This document shows positions 26,595 through 35,219 of a stretch of DNA of 64,000 nt, in pieces; position 1 is the first letter of the stretch, and every line of letters starts with the position of its first letter. The stretch is from assembly GCF_000956535.1 (NCBI RefSeq), contig NZ_JYIY01000080.1, forward strand, positions 124,001 to 188,000. Reading direction: 5' to 3'. The translations under genes were made by a program, and so were the position numbers. The notes beneath the pieces were generated by a model, which saw only the letters and a program-made list of their open reading frames with translations, was not told the origin of the DNA and ran no database searches. Source of the stretch: Microbacterium ginsengisoli (lineage in GTDB: Bacteria; Actinomycetota; Actinomycetes; Actinomycetales; Microbacteriaceae).

Positions 26595-27665
26595 TCAGTA
26601 CTTCATGACGATGCGGCCGTCGATCTTGCCCTGCTCCATGCGCTCGAACACCTCGTTGATGTCGTCGAGCGACTCGACGGCGATCGTCGGGTGGATCTCG
26701 CCGCGCGCGTAGAAGTCGAGGGCCTCGATCATGTCCTGCCGCGTGCCGACGATCGACCCACGGATCGTGATCGCCCGCAGCACGATGTCGAAGATGTTCG
26801 CGGGGAAGTCCCCCGGGGGAAGCCCGTTGAACACGATGGTCGCGCCGCGACGGGCCATTCCGAGTGCCTGACCGAACGCCTTCGGGTGCACAGCGGTCAC
26901 CAGCACGCCGTGGGCGCCGCCGGTGAGCTCCTGCACGGCAGGTCCCGGGTCGGTCGTCGCCGCGTTGACGGTGACTTCGGCACCGTGGGTGCGGGCGAGC
27001 GCGAGCTTCTCCTCGTCGATGTCGACCGCAGCGACGCGCATGCCCATCGCCCGGGCGTACTGAACCGCGATGTGGCCGAGACCACCGATTCCGGAGATCA
27101 CCACCCACTCGCCGGGCTTCACCTCCGTCATCTTCAGACCCTTGTAGACCGTGACACCCGCACACAGGATCGGCGCGACCTCGTACGGGTCGGAACCCTC
27201 GGGAATTCGCGCGGCGAACCGCTCGTCGACGAGCATGTACTCGCCGAAGCTGCCGTCGACGGAATAGCCGCCGTTCTGCTGCTCAGGGCAGAGGGTCTCC
27301 CAGCCGGTGCGGCAGTACTCGCACACGCCGCACGCGCTCCACAGCCACGCGTTGCCCACGCGGTCGCCGACCGAGAGGGATGTCACGCCCTCGCCCAGTG
27401 CGACGACCTCGCCGTAGCCTTCGTGACCCGGGATCAGATTCGCCTTCGGCGCGACCGGCCAGTCGCCGCGCGCCGCGTGGAGGTCGGTGTGGCACACGCC
27501 GCTCGTGATCACTTTCACGAGTGCCTGGCCGGGACCCGGAGACGGGATCGCCACGTCTTCGACGACCAGCGGTTCGCCGGAGGTCGTGACCACCGCGGCG
27601 CGCATGGTGCCGGTGGGCACGGTGCCGCGATCGAGGTTCGGACGGGCGTCGGTGAGAATCGACAT
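26595..27665 (-). CDS. adhP: Zinc-dependent alcohol dehydrogenase (AdhP type), complete copy
   Basis: 356 residues from ATG 27665; AAGGAG lies 8 bases upstream, and an in-frame ATG two codons earlier is too close to it. Catalytic zinc ligands are C58 (GVCHTDLH), H81-E82 (PGHEGYG) and C168 (ILCAGV); structural zinc cysteines are C112, C115, C118 and C126. The NAD-binding motif is GIGGLGHIAVQYA. It oxidises primary alcohols or reduces aldehydes. The inverted repeat begins inside this gene in the visible window (27469), so only the first 65 codons are repeated within sight. Confidence 0.94.
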   Translation of the reverse strand: MSILTDARPNLDRGTVPTGTMRAAVVTTSGEPLVVEDVAIPSPGPGQALVKVITSGVCHTDLHAARGDWPVAPKANLIPGHEGYGEVVALGEGVTSLSVGDRVGNAWLWSACGVCEYCRTGWETLCPEQQNGGYSVDGSFGEYMLVDERFAARIPEGSDPYEVAPILCAGVTVYKGLKMTEVKPGEWVVISGIGGLGHIAVQYARAMGMRVAAVDIDEEKLALARTHGAEVTVNAATTDPGPAVQELTGGAHGVLVTAVHPKAFGQALGMARRGATIVFNGLPPGDFPANIFDIVLRAITIRGSIVGTRQDMIEALDFYARGEIHPTIAVESLDDINEVFERMEQGKIDGRIVMKY

Positions 27666-27755
27666 CGTCATCACTCCTTCGTGTCGGGGAACGGCCCCGG
27701 ACCCCTTCCGAGGTTCCGTGATCCCCGTCGCGCTGTCGACGCTACGCCGGGGCCC

Positions 27756-27780
27756 GTTGCATGCCGTTGCCGCATGTTGC
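27756..27780. promoter_or_regulatory. Three GTTGC repeats with a 10-base period (left copy)
   Basis: GTTGC at 27756-27760, 27766-27770 and 27776-27780, exactly one helical turn apart, about 90 bases upstream of the dehydrogenase start and before the fluoride channel promoter. Such phased repeats suggest binding of a regulator to one face of the DNA. The regulator is unknown. Confidence 0.45.
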
Positions 27781-27861
27781 GGCCGAGGTTCGTGCGCGAG
27801 GGGCGGTGGTGACGGGCGTAGATTGGGCGGATCGGCCGTCCGGCCGGGAACCGGAGGGCGA

Positions 27862-28344
27862 GTGAGTTCGCAGCGCGACAGCCACAGCGAGCTTCCGCTC
27901 GATCCCGACACCGACGACATCGAGGTCGTCCCGAGGCCGCTTCACCTGCGCCCCGCCGCGGTCGGTCTGGTGGCGCTCGGCGGCGCGATCGGCACGGGGG
28001 TCCGCCTCGTCGTGTCCGCCGCCATCCCGGTGGAGTGGGGCATCCCCTTCGGCATTCTCGTCATCAACGTGACCGGTGCCTTCGTGCTGGGACTGCTGCT
28101 CGAGGTGCTCGTGCGTCGCGGCGACGACACGGGGGTGCGGCGCGGCATCCGTCTCTTCGTCGGCACGGGCGTGCTGGGCGGCTACACGACCTACAGCACC
28201 TTCGCCGTCGGTGCCGAGGGGCTGCTGCACACCGATCTGACCGCGAGCCTCGTCTATGGCGCAGTGACGGTCGTGGTGGGTGGCGCCGCGTCGATCCTCG
28301 GCATCGCCGCGGGGGCGGCGATCATGCGGAGGGCCCGCGCATGA
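27862..28344 (+). CDS. crcB: Fluoride ion channel subunit CrcB/Fluc (first of pair, left copy)
   Basis: 160 residues from GTG 27862 behind GGAGGG. About 40 hydrophilic residues precede four membrane helices. Fluc motifs are GGAIGTGVRLVV (helix 1), the pore asparagine in VINVTGAFVLGLL, and GVLGGYTTYSTFAVG, whose Thr/Ser and Phe line the fluoride path. Paired genes form antiparallel heterodimeric channels that export fluoride. ATGA couples it to the next subunit. A -10-like TAGATT is at 27818-27823. Confidence 0.92.
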   Translation: MSSQRDSHSELPLDPDTDDIEVVPRPLHLRPAAVGLVALGGAIGTGVRLVVSAAIPVEWGIPFGILVINVTGAFVLGLLLEVLVRRGDDTGVRRGIRLFVGTGVLGGYTTYSTFAVGAEGLLHTDLTASLVYGAVTVVVGGAASILGIAAGAAIMRRARA

Positions 28345-28721
28345 CCGTCATTTGGCTGTGGGTCGCGACGATGGCTGCCGGAGGCGTCGGAGCGGCGCTG
28401 CGTTTCGTCGTCGACGGCGCGGTCAAGGCACGGTGGCGGCATCCCTATCCGCTCGGCACGTCTGTCATCAACGTCACGGGCTCGTTCGTGCTCGGGTTCG
28501 TCGTGGCGGCCGCCGCAGGGCGCGTCCTGCCGGTCGAGGTGAGCATGATCGGCGGCACCGGGCTTCTCGGGGGCTACACGACGTTCAGCACGGCGAGCTT
28601 CGAGACAGTGCGCCTCGCGCAGCAGCGTCGATGGGGATGGAGCCTCGCGGCAGCGTTCGGCCAATTGGTCGCCTGCGTCGCGGGCGCGGCGCTCGGCGCG
28701 GTGCTCGGCGCGCTCGTGTGA
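28341..28721 (+). CDS. crcB: Fluoride ion channel subunit CrcB/Fluc (second of pair, left copy)
   Basis: 126 residues with four membrane helices and almost no extra termini. Motifs: GGVGAALRFVVDG, VINVTGSFVLGF with the pore Asn, and GLLGGYTTFSTASFE. Its ATG overlaps the stop of the first subunit as ATGA. Together the two are expected to form one heterodimeric channel. Confidence 0.93.
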   Translation: MTVIWLWVATMAAGGVGAALRFVVDGAVKARWRHPYPLGTSVINVTGSFVLGFVVAAAAGRVLPVEVSMIGGTGLLGGYTTFSTASFETVRLAQQRRWGWSLAAAFGQLVACVAGAALGAVLGALV

Positions 28722-28747
28722 GCGGAGCCCGAGGCCCGCAACAGTCG

Positions 28748-28753
28748 TACGAT
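28748..28753 (+). promoter_or_regulatory. -10 element for the 43-residue peptide gene (left copy)
   Basis: TACGAT, 6 bases before ATG 28760; the gap GGAGCG is too close to be a good ribosome site. Confidence 0.5.
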
Positions 28754-28759
28754 GGAGCG

Positions 28760-28891
28760 ATGTCCACGACGCAGACGTCTTCTGACGACACCGGGACGGA
28801 TGCCGCGACCCCCGGGCCGCAGTTCCTCAGTCTTCTCGGCGACGCCGACGCAGCCCCTTCGTGCTGCGGTGGCTCCTGCAGCATCGGCTGA
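28760..28891 (+). CDS. 43-residue peptide with Cys-rich tail (left copy)
   Basis: A short gene between the fluoride channel and the efflux pump. The peptide is polar and acidic (Ser, Thr, Asp) up to residue 30 and ends PSCCGGSCSIG, with cysteines at 35, 36 and 40. Its own leaderless promoter and a strong terminator 14 bases after the stop argue it is a real transcription unit. A CCGxxC tail could bind a metal or a thiol cofactor, or be a modified-peptide core, but no partner enzyme lies next to it. I do not recognise the family. Confidence 0.6.
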   Translation: MSTTQTSSDDTGTDAATPGPQFLSLLGDADAAPSCCGGSCSIG

Positions 28892-28905
28892 GACCGCCGA
28901 ACGAC

Positions 28906-28935
28906 GATGCCGACCCGGTGACCCGGGTCGGCATC
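28906..28935. terminator. Bidirectional terminator (left copy)
   Basis: GATGCCGACCCGG (28906-28918) pairs fully with CCGGGTCGGCATC (28923-28935), with a TGAC loop. It separates the small peptide gene from the convergent efflux pump gene. Confidence 0.9.
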
Positions 28936-28953
28936 TGTGCGATCACTCGCAGG

Positions 28954-30420
28954 TCAGTGCCCGACGCCCGGCATCTCGATCGTGTCGGCCGGCTTGCGCA
29001 CCATAAGCGCGCCCACGATCGTGAGAATCGACACCACCGCCGCGAAGACAAACGCCGTGTGCGTGCCCGACGCCCACGCCTCGTTCGGCGATGCTCCGTT
29101 GGCCGACGCGTTCGCGGTGGACGTCGCCATCAGGGTGACCAGCACCGCGACACCCGCGGCGCCGGCGACCTGCTGCACGGTCGAGAGGATCGCACTGCCA
29201 TAGGCGTAGAGGTGCGGCGGGAGAGACCCGAGCGACGCGGTGAACAGCGGCGGGAACGACAGTGCGAGGCCGACGAACATCACCGTGATGATGGGCAGCA
29301 GCACCCAGATGGAGGTGTTCGCGTCGACGAAGGTCAGGCCCCACAGCACGGCGATCACGATCAGCGCGCCCGGGATCAGCAGAACGCGGGTGCCCCACTT
29401 GTCGTAGATCGCGCCGATCAGCGGACCGGTGAGTCCCATCAGCAAGGAGCCCGGCAGCAGCAGGAGTCCCGTGGTGAGCGCATCGGCGCCGACGGCGCGC
29501 TGCAGGTAGAGCGGCAGCACCGTGATCGCGCCGAAGAACGCGAAGGAGAGGATCGTGAACTGCAGGAGCGAGATCGTGAAGTTGCGGTAGCTGAAGACGC
29601 GCAGGTCGAGCAGAGCCCGATCGTCGCGCTGCAGACGCAGCTGGCGCAGCACGAGCAGCGTGAGCGCCACGACGCCGACGATCAGCGAGATCCACAGGGT
29701 GGCCGACGGGCTCGATGCCGCCCCGCCCTCGCCGCCGATCTGGCTGAGGCCGTAGACGAGGCCGCCGAAGCCGAACGCCGACAGCACGACAGACAGGGCG
29801 TCGATGCGGGCGTGCGACTGCTCGCCGACGTTGCGGATCCACAGCGCGCCGACGACGAGTGCGACGATCGCGATCGGCAGCACGACGCCGAAGATCCAGC
29901 GCCAGCCGAGCGTGTCGAGGATGACTCCAGCCAGAGTCGGGCCGAGGGCGGGCGCAAGCGCCATGACGATGCTGACGCGACCCATCATGCGACCGCGCTC
30001 GTGCGCCGGCACGACGGTCATGAGCGTCGTCATGAGCAGCGGCATCATGATCGCCGTGCCGGACGCCTGAATGACGCGTGCGACCAGCAGCACCTCGAAA
30101 CCGGGAGCGAGGAAGGCGACCAGGGTGCCGAGCGAGAAGAGACTCATCGCCGTCACGAAGATCACACGTGTCGTCAGACGGCGCAGCAGGAAGCCGGTGA
30201 TCGGGATGACCACGGCCATCGTGAGCATGAAGGCGGTCGTCAGCCACTGTGCGGCGGACGCCGTGATCGAGAGGTCGTCGATGAGGTGGTCGATCGCCAC
30301 GCCCATCGTGGTCTCGTTGAGGATCGCCACGAACGCGGCACCCAGGAGCAGCCAGATGACGCGCTGCGCCTGAGGCGTAATGGATGCCGGTGCGGAGGGG
30401 ATGGTGTCGGTGGATGCCAT
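28954..30420 (-). CDS. DHA2-type major facilitator efflux pump (left copy)
   Basis: 488 residues from ATG 30420; the GAGG upstream supports this start over a longer reading to 30552. About 14 membrane helices. Family features are NETTMGVAIDHLIDDL in helix 1, the conserved AAQWLTTAFMLTMAVV of helix 2, and the motif C-like GPTLAGVILDTLGWRWIF of the drug-antiporter subfamily. It likely exports hydrophobic compounds or drugs using the proton gradient; the substrate cannot be predicted. No adjacent TetR or MarR regulator is present. It diverges from the DUF1345 gene. Confidence 0.9.
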   Translation of the reverse strand: MASTDTIPSAPASITPQAQRVIWLLLGAAFVAILNETTMGVAIDHLIDDLSITASAAQWLTTAFMLTMAVVIPITGFLLRRLTTRVIFVTAMSLFSLGTLVAFLAPGFEVLLVARVIQASGTAIMMPLLMTTLMTVVPAHERGRMMGRVSIVMALAPALGPTLAGVILDTLGWRWIFGVVLPIAIVALVVGALWIRNVGEQSHARIDALSVVLSAFGFGGLVYGLSQIGGEGGAASSPSATLWISLIVGVVALTLLVLRQLRLQRDDRALLDLRVFSYRNFTISLLQFTILSFAFFGAITVLPLYLQRAVGADALTTGLLLLPGSLLMGLTGPLIGAIYDKWGTRVLLIPGALIVIAVLWGLTFVDANTSIWVLLPIITVMFVGLALSFPPLFTASLGSLPPHLYAYGSAILSTVQQVAGAAGVAVLVTLMATSTANASANGASPNEAWASGTHTAFVFAAVVSILTIVGALMVRKPADTIEMPGVGH

Positions 30421-30539
30421 GGGCGTTCCTCGTCTCGGGGCTGTGGGCGGGGACGTCATCGTCGAGAGTGCGACGGGCGTGTGATGAGCGTAACGGTGGT
30501 CACAGACATCCCATTCCCGACTGGTGGCACGATGAGTGC

Positions 30540-31181
30540 ATGGCAGATTCACGACAGCTCGCCTCGGTGCGGGTGCGGGCGGTCGTGTCGATCGTCGCGG
30601 GCCTGGCGGGAGGGATCGTCGTGGGCCTGTTGCAGGGGTGGGCGGCCGGCATCCTCTCGGCCTGGGCGGTGCTCGCCATCGTGCAGACGACCTGGGTGCT
30701 GGTCGCGACGTGGTCGATGGATGCCGCGGACACCCGAGCGCACGCGACGGCCGAGGACCCGGGTCGACGCACGGCCCGGCTGATCGCCGTCGTCGGCAGC
30801 CTCGTCAGCCTGGGCGCCGTCGGCGTGGTCGTGGTCGAGGCACGCAATGCCAGCGGGTGGGAGGCGTTGGCCCTTGCCGGCATCAGCGTCGTCAGCGTCG
30901 CGGCATCCTGGCTGCTCATCCAGGTGGACTACATGCTGCGGGTCGCGCACGTCTACTACACCGAGCCGATCGGCGGCATCCAGTTCAATCAGGAGGAGCC
31001 GCCGATGTACACCGACTTCGCGTACTTCGCCTTCGGGCTCGGCATGACCTACCAGGTCGCCGACACCAACGTGACGACCAACGAGGTGCGGCGCATCGTG
31101 ATCGCGCAGACCATGCTCGCCTACCTCTTCGGCGCCGTGATCCTCGCGACGGTCATCAACCTCGTCTCGAGCCTCGGGTGA
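30540..31181 (+). CDS. DUF1345 family membrane protein (left copy)
   Basis: 213 residues from ATG 30540, preceded at 6 bases by CACGAT, a weak leaderless-type -10. Five membrane helices; the family signature FNQEEPPMYTDFAYFAFGLGMTYQVADTNVT is complete (about 145-175). Function is unknown. The ABC exporter gene begins 7 bases after its stop, so both are probably transcribed together. Confidence 0.9.
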   Translation: MADSRQLASVRVRAVVSIVAGLAGGIVVGLLQGWAAGILSAWAVLAIVQTTWVLVATWSMDAADTRAHATAEDPGRRTARLIAVVGSLVSLGAVGVVVVEARNASGWEALALAGISVVSVAASWLLIQVDYMLRVAHVYYTEPIGGIQFNQEEPPMYTDFAYFAFGLGMTYQVADTNVTTNEVRRIVIAQTMLAYLFGAVILATVINLVSSLG

Positions 31182-31188
31182 CCCGCTG

Positions 31189-33129
31189 ATGGCGATGGGT
31201 ATGGGCCACGGAGGCGGTGGCGGCGGCATGGGCATGGGGATGGCCACCGGCATGGGCCCGCGGCCGGCGGGCTTCCGCGGGGTCGACCAGGACGCGCAGC
31301 GCAGGGCCAACGCGTCGGCGCCGAAGATCGCCCACCTCGGGCGCCGGGTCGCCGAGCTGTTCCGGCCGTATCGCGCGCGCCTGGCACTCACGATCGTCGC
31401 CGTGCTGCTCGGTGCGGCCGTCGCGGTCATCCCGCCGCTGATCGTGCAGCGCATCTTCGACGACGCCCTGTTCCCGACCTCCGGAGGCGGACCCCGCATC
31501 CCGTTGCTCGTCGAGCTCGTCTCGATCACTGTCGCGCTCTTCCTGCTCTCGGCGGCGCTGAACTTCTGGCAGACGTGGCTCACCGCCACCGTCGGAAACG
31601 CCGTCACCGGCGACCTGCGCGTGCGCATGTTCGACCACCTGCAGGCCATGGAGTTGGCCTTCTTCACCCGCACCAAGACGGGCGTCATCCAGTCGCGTCT
31701 GCAGAACGACGTCGGCGCCGTGTCGTCGGTGCTCACCAACACCGTGACGAGCGTGCTCGGCAATACGGTGACGGTGGTCGCCTCCATCGTCGCGATGGTG
31801 CTGATCGACCCGCGCCTGACGGTGATCGCGGTCGTCCTGATGCCGGTGCTGGCCGTCGTGCAGCGGCGGGTCGGCCAGGTGCGCGCGCGCATCGCCGGCC
31901 AGACGCAGGAGTCGCTCTCGGAGCTGACCGCCATCACGCAGGAGAGCCTGAGTGTGAGCGGCATCCTGCTCTCGAAGTCGTTCAACCGTCAGGGCGACGA
32001 GCTGGGGCGCTTCCGCGAGGAGAACGCCAACCAGGTGCGCCTGCAGGTGCGACAGGCGATGAGCGGACAGGGCTTCTTCTCGCTCGTCGGCGTCATCATG
32101 GCGAGCGTGCCGGCCGTCATCTACCTGGTCGCGGGCCTTCTGATCGGCGGCGGGGCCGACACGATCACGGCGGGCACCATCGTCGCGTTCGCCACCGTGC
32201 AGGCCCGGCTGCTGCAGCCGCTCATGGGCCTCATGCGCGTGACCCTCGACCTGCAGACCTCGGGCGCGGTGTTCGCGCGCATCTTCGAGTACCTCGACCT
32301 CACGCCCGCGATCCGCGACCGGCCGGGGGCGATCGGCGTCGCGGAGGCGCCGGGCCCGCGCGGCGAGGTGCGCTTCGAGGGGGTGTCGTTCCGCTACCCC
32401 GACTCGTCGAGCGAAGCGCGCCCGACGCTCGACGACGTCTCGTTCACCGTCGAGCCCGGCCAGCACGTCGCATTCGTCGGGCCGTCGGGGGCCGGCAAGA
32501 CCACGATCCTCTACCTCACGCCGCGGCTCTACGAGGCCACGGGTGGCACGGTGCGGTTCGCGGGCGCCGACGTGCGCGACCTGCGGCACGCCGCGATCAT
32601 CGACGACATCGGCATCGTGTCGCAGGAGACGTACCTCTTCCACGCGACCATCCGTGACAACCTTCGCTACGCGAAGCCGGAGGCGACCGACGCCGAGCTC
32701 GAGGCGGCCTGCCGCGCGGCCAACATCCATCACGTCATCGAGGGCTTCGAGCACGGCTACGACACCGTCGTGGGCGAACGCGGGTACCGGCTGTCGGGCG
32801 GTGAGAAGCAGCGCATCGCGATCGCGCGCGTGCTGCTGAAGGATCCGCCGGTGCTGCTGCTCGACGAGGCCACCTCGGCACTCGACACGGTGTCCGAGCG
32901 CATCGTGCAGGAGGCCCTCGACACCGCGGCGCGCGGGCGCACGACCATCACCGTCGCGCACCGGCTGTCGACGGTCATCGCCTCCGACGTCATCCACGTG
33001 GTCGAGCGCGGTCGCATCGTGGAGTCGGGCACGCACGAGTCGCTGCTCGCGGCCGGTGGGCTCTACGCGGCGCTCGCCGCCCAGCAGCTCGCGGCGGTCA
33101 CCGACCTCGACGCGGACAGGCCCGTCTGA
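31189..33129 (+). CDS. ABC transporter with fused membrane and ATPase domains (left copy)
   Basis: 646 residues. Residues 1-30 are almost only Gly and Met (seven Met in the first 22). Then a six-helix exporter domain (about 60-350) and an ATPase domain: Walker A at 431-438 (GPSGAGKT, K437), signature LSGGEKQR from 535, Walker B D559-E560 in VLLLDEAT, and the switch histidine H591 in TVAHRL. It fits the MsbA/LmrA-like homodimeric exporters. The substrate is unknown. Its stop is 3 bases from the convergent glycosyltransferase stop. Confidence 0.92.
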   Translation: MAMGMGHGGGGGGMGMGMATGMGPRPAGFRGVDQDAQRRANASAPKIAHLGRRVAELFRPYRARLALTIVAVLLGAAVAVIPPLIVQRIFDDALFPTSGGGPRIPLLVELVSITVALFLLSAALNFWQTWLTATVGNAVTGDLRVRMFDHLQAMELAFFTRTKTGVIQSRLQNDVGAVSSVLTNTVTSVLGNTVTVVASIVAMVLIDPRLTVIAVVLMPVLAVVQRRVGQVRARIAGQTQESLSELTAITQESLSVSGILLSKSFNRQGDELGRFREENANQVRLQVRQAMSGQGFFSLVGVIMASVPAVIYLVAGLLIGGGADTITAGTIVAFATVQARLLQPLMGLMRVTLDLQTSGAVFARIFEYLDLTPAIRDRPGAIGVAEAPGPRGEVRFEGVSFRYPDSSSEARPTLDDVSFTVEPGQHVAFVGPSGAGKTTILYLTPRLYEATGGTVRFAGADVRDLRHAAIIDDIGIVSQETYLFHATIRDNLRYAKPEATDAELEAACRAANIHHVIEGFEHGYDTVVGERGYRLSGGEKQRIAIARVLLKDPPVLLLDEATSALDTVSERIVQEALDTAARGRTTITVAHRLSTVIASDVIHVVERGRIVESGTHESLLAAGGLYAALAAQQLAAVTDLDADRPV

Positions 33130-33132
33130 GCG

Positions 33133-34077
33133 TCACCAGGTCGCGGCGACGGATGCCTCGCGGCCGTCCTCGCGCTCGCTGCTGCGCGCGGTGAGCGCAC
33201 GGGTGAACTCTCCGAGGGCGCGGCGGTAGGCGGCATCCGGATGCGTCTCGGCGATGCGCGCGAGACGCGGCACATCCATCGTGAGCATCAGTCGCACGCG
33301 GGCGTCGGCGGCGGCGTGCTGACCCGCGTCGTCGAGCACGGCCAGCCCCGCGGCCATCGCGTCGAGGCAGTCCCGCAGCACCCCGAGCGTGCTCTCGTGC
33401 TGGGTGATGGAGGTTCCGTCGGCCCGCTCGCGCCACTCCACGATCACGTCGGGAACCGTGTCGAATGCGCGGGCGAGCGTGTACATGCGCTGCGCGACCT
33501 GCTGGTCCTCGTAGAGGCGTCCCTCAGGAAAGCGCAGCCCGGTGCGTTGCCAGAAGTCGGCGCGGGACACTTTCGACCAGGCCACGATGTTGCCGGATGC
33601 CTCGGGGTGCTCCGCGAGCGTCACGCCGCGGCGGGCGGGCGCGGTCGCGGCGCTCACCCAGGGCTGCACGGGTCCGCTCGCATACCCGCCGCCGGGTTGC
33701 GGGCGCAGGCGCACGTAGGCGCCGATCGCGAGATCGCTGCCGGATTCCTCGAGCGTGCCGAGCATCGTCTCGAGGGCTGCGGGGGTGTAGCGGTCGTCGG
33801 AGTCGAGGAAGGCGACGTACGGCGTCGTGACGGCGTCGAGACCGGTGTTGCGCGCGGCGGCGAGGCCGCGCTGACGGTGGTGCGTGATCACCTCGAAGCG
33901 ATGGTCGGATGCCGCGGCCGCCGCGTAGATCGCCCCGGTCGCATCGCTCGAGCCGTCGTCGACGAGCACCGCACGCCAGTCGTCTCGGGTCTGCGCACGC
34001 AGCGAGGCCAGCGCCTCATCGGCGTAGGCGGCGACGTCGAAACCGGGAACGATGACGGTCACCGCCGGGGAACTCAC
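33133..34077 (-). CDS. Family 2 glycosyltransferase (left copy)
   Basis: 314 residues from GTG 34077, which overlaps the desulfurase stop as GTGA. The GT-A fold is seen in TVIVPGFDVAAYADEAL, the UDP-sugar motif VDDGSSDAT (D40-D41), and the metal-binding LDSDDRY (D92, D94, D95). EDQQVAQRMYTLARAF near 200 matches the acceptor/base region. No membrane helix. The acceptor is unknown. TAGGAT at 34085-34090 may allow independent leaderless expression besides read-through from the NAD operon. Confidence 0.88.
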   Translation of the reverse strand: MSSPAVTVIVPGFDVAAYADEALASLRAQTRDDWRAVLVDDGSSDATGAIYAAAAASDHRFEVITHHRQRGLAAARNTGLDAVTTPYVAFLDSDDRYTPAALETMLGTLEESGSDLAIGAYVRLRPQPGGGYASGPVQPWVSAATAPARRGVTLAEHPEASGNIVAWSKVSRADFWQRTGLRFPEGRLYEDQQVAQRMYTLARAFDTVPDVIVEWRERADGTSITQHESTLGVLRDCLDAMAAGLAVLDDAGQHAAADARVRLMLTMDVPRLARIAETHPDAAYRRALGEFTRALTARSSEREDGREASVAATW

Positions 34078-35219
34078 CCGGCCGATCCTACGGCGGCCAC
34101 GGCGGAGGTGAGCGCGTTCGCGAGATATTGGGGGTCGATGTGACCGTGATGGTCGAACGTGAACCGCACGGAGGTCTGCGCGACGACCGGGTCGACCCCG
34201 AGGGCGAGCAGCACGTGCGAGGGCTCGTCGCTGCCCGCGGCGCATGCCGAGCCGCTCGAGGTGACGACGCCGCGGCGTTCGAGCTCGAGCAGCACTGCCT
34301 CGCCGCTCGTGCCGGCGAAGGTGAAGCTCGCGGTGCCGGGCAGTCGATGCACGGGGTCGCCGGTGAGGCGCGCCTGCGGCAGCCGCACGAGGGCGGCGGC
34401 GACGAACTCGTCGCGCAGCGCGGCGACGCGCGCGGCAGAGGCCTCGCGCTCGGCCTCGGCGAGCTCGAGGGCGGTTGCGATCGCCACGGCGCCCGCGACG
34501 TTCTCGGTGCCGCTGCGCCGCCCGCGCTCCTGCCCGCCGCCGTGCAGCAGCGGCTCGACGGGAACGCGCCCGCGGATCGCCGCCACCCCGGTTCCCTTCG
34601 GCGCACCGAGCTTGTGCCCGGCGATGACGAGCGCGTCGGCGCCCGTGCCGGCGAGAGGCAGCCACCCCGCGGCCTGCACGGCGTCGAGGTGCAGGGGTAC
34701 GCCCGCCGTGCGGGTCGCTGCGGCGAGGGCCCCGGCATCCTGCACGGTGCCGATCTCGTTGTTCGCGTACCCGATGCTGACGACCGCGGTGTCGTCGCGC
34801 AGCAGGGCGGTGAGCTCCGCTGGGTCGACGCGTCCTGTCTCGTCGACCGGCACCAGGTCGACGTCGAACCCGTGCACCCGGCGCAGGTAGCGCGCCGACT
34901 CGAGGATCGACTCGTGCTCGATGGGAGTCGTGATCACGTGGCGCGCGCCGCGCGCGGATGCCGCGGCGATCGCGATGCCCTTGAGGGCGAGGTTGTTGCC
35001 CTCGGTGCCGCCCGAGGTGAACGTGATGTCGCCCGCGCGCATGCCGAGCACCGCGGCGACCCGGCGCCGCGCGTCGTCGAGCGCGCGGGCCGCCGCATCG
35101 CCGAGCTCGTGGTGGCTCGACGGGTTGCCGAACACGCTCGTGAGGAACGGTGCCATGGCCTCGAGCACCTCGCGGCGCACGGGCGTGGTCGCGGCGTTGT
35201 CGAGGTAGAGCCCGCTCAT
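34074..35219 (-). CDS. nadS: Cysteine desulfurase of the NAD operon (left copy)
   Basis: 381 residues. A class V PLP enzyme that removes sulfur from cysteine. The PLP lysine is K203 (AGHKLGAPKG) and the persulfide cysteine is C326 ([15 protein letters not shown]). Its place between nadC and the operon end, after nadA, points to supplying sulfur for the [4Fe-4S] cluster of quinolinate synthase, as for NadS in corynebacteria. It is coupled to nadC by ATGA. Confidence 0.92.
   Translation of the reverse strand: MSGLYLDNAATTPVRREVLEAMAPFLTSVFGNPSSHHELGDAAARALDDARRRVAAVLGMRAGDITFTSGGTEGNNLALKGIAIAAASARGARHVITTPIEHESILESARYLRRVHGFDVDLVPVDETGRVDPAELTALLRDDTAVVSIGYANNEIGTVQDAGALAAATRTAGVPLHLDAVQAAGWLPLAGTGADALVIAGHKLGAPKGTGVAAIRGRVPVEPLLHGGGQERGRRSGTENVAGAVAIATALELAEAEREASAARVAALRDEFVAAALVRLPQARLTGDPVHRLPGTASFTFAGTSGEAVLLELERRGVVTSSGSACAAGSDEPSHVLLALGVDPVVAQTSVRFTFDHHGHIDPQYLANALTSAVAAVGSAG
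34085..34090 (-). promoter_or_regulatory. -10 element inside the nadS 3' end for the glycosyltransferase (left copy)
   Basis: TAGGAT on the minus strand, 7 bases before GTG 34077, within the end of the desulfurase gene. Confidence 0.4.
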
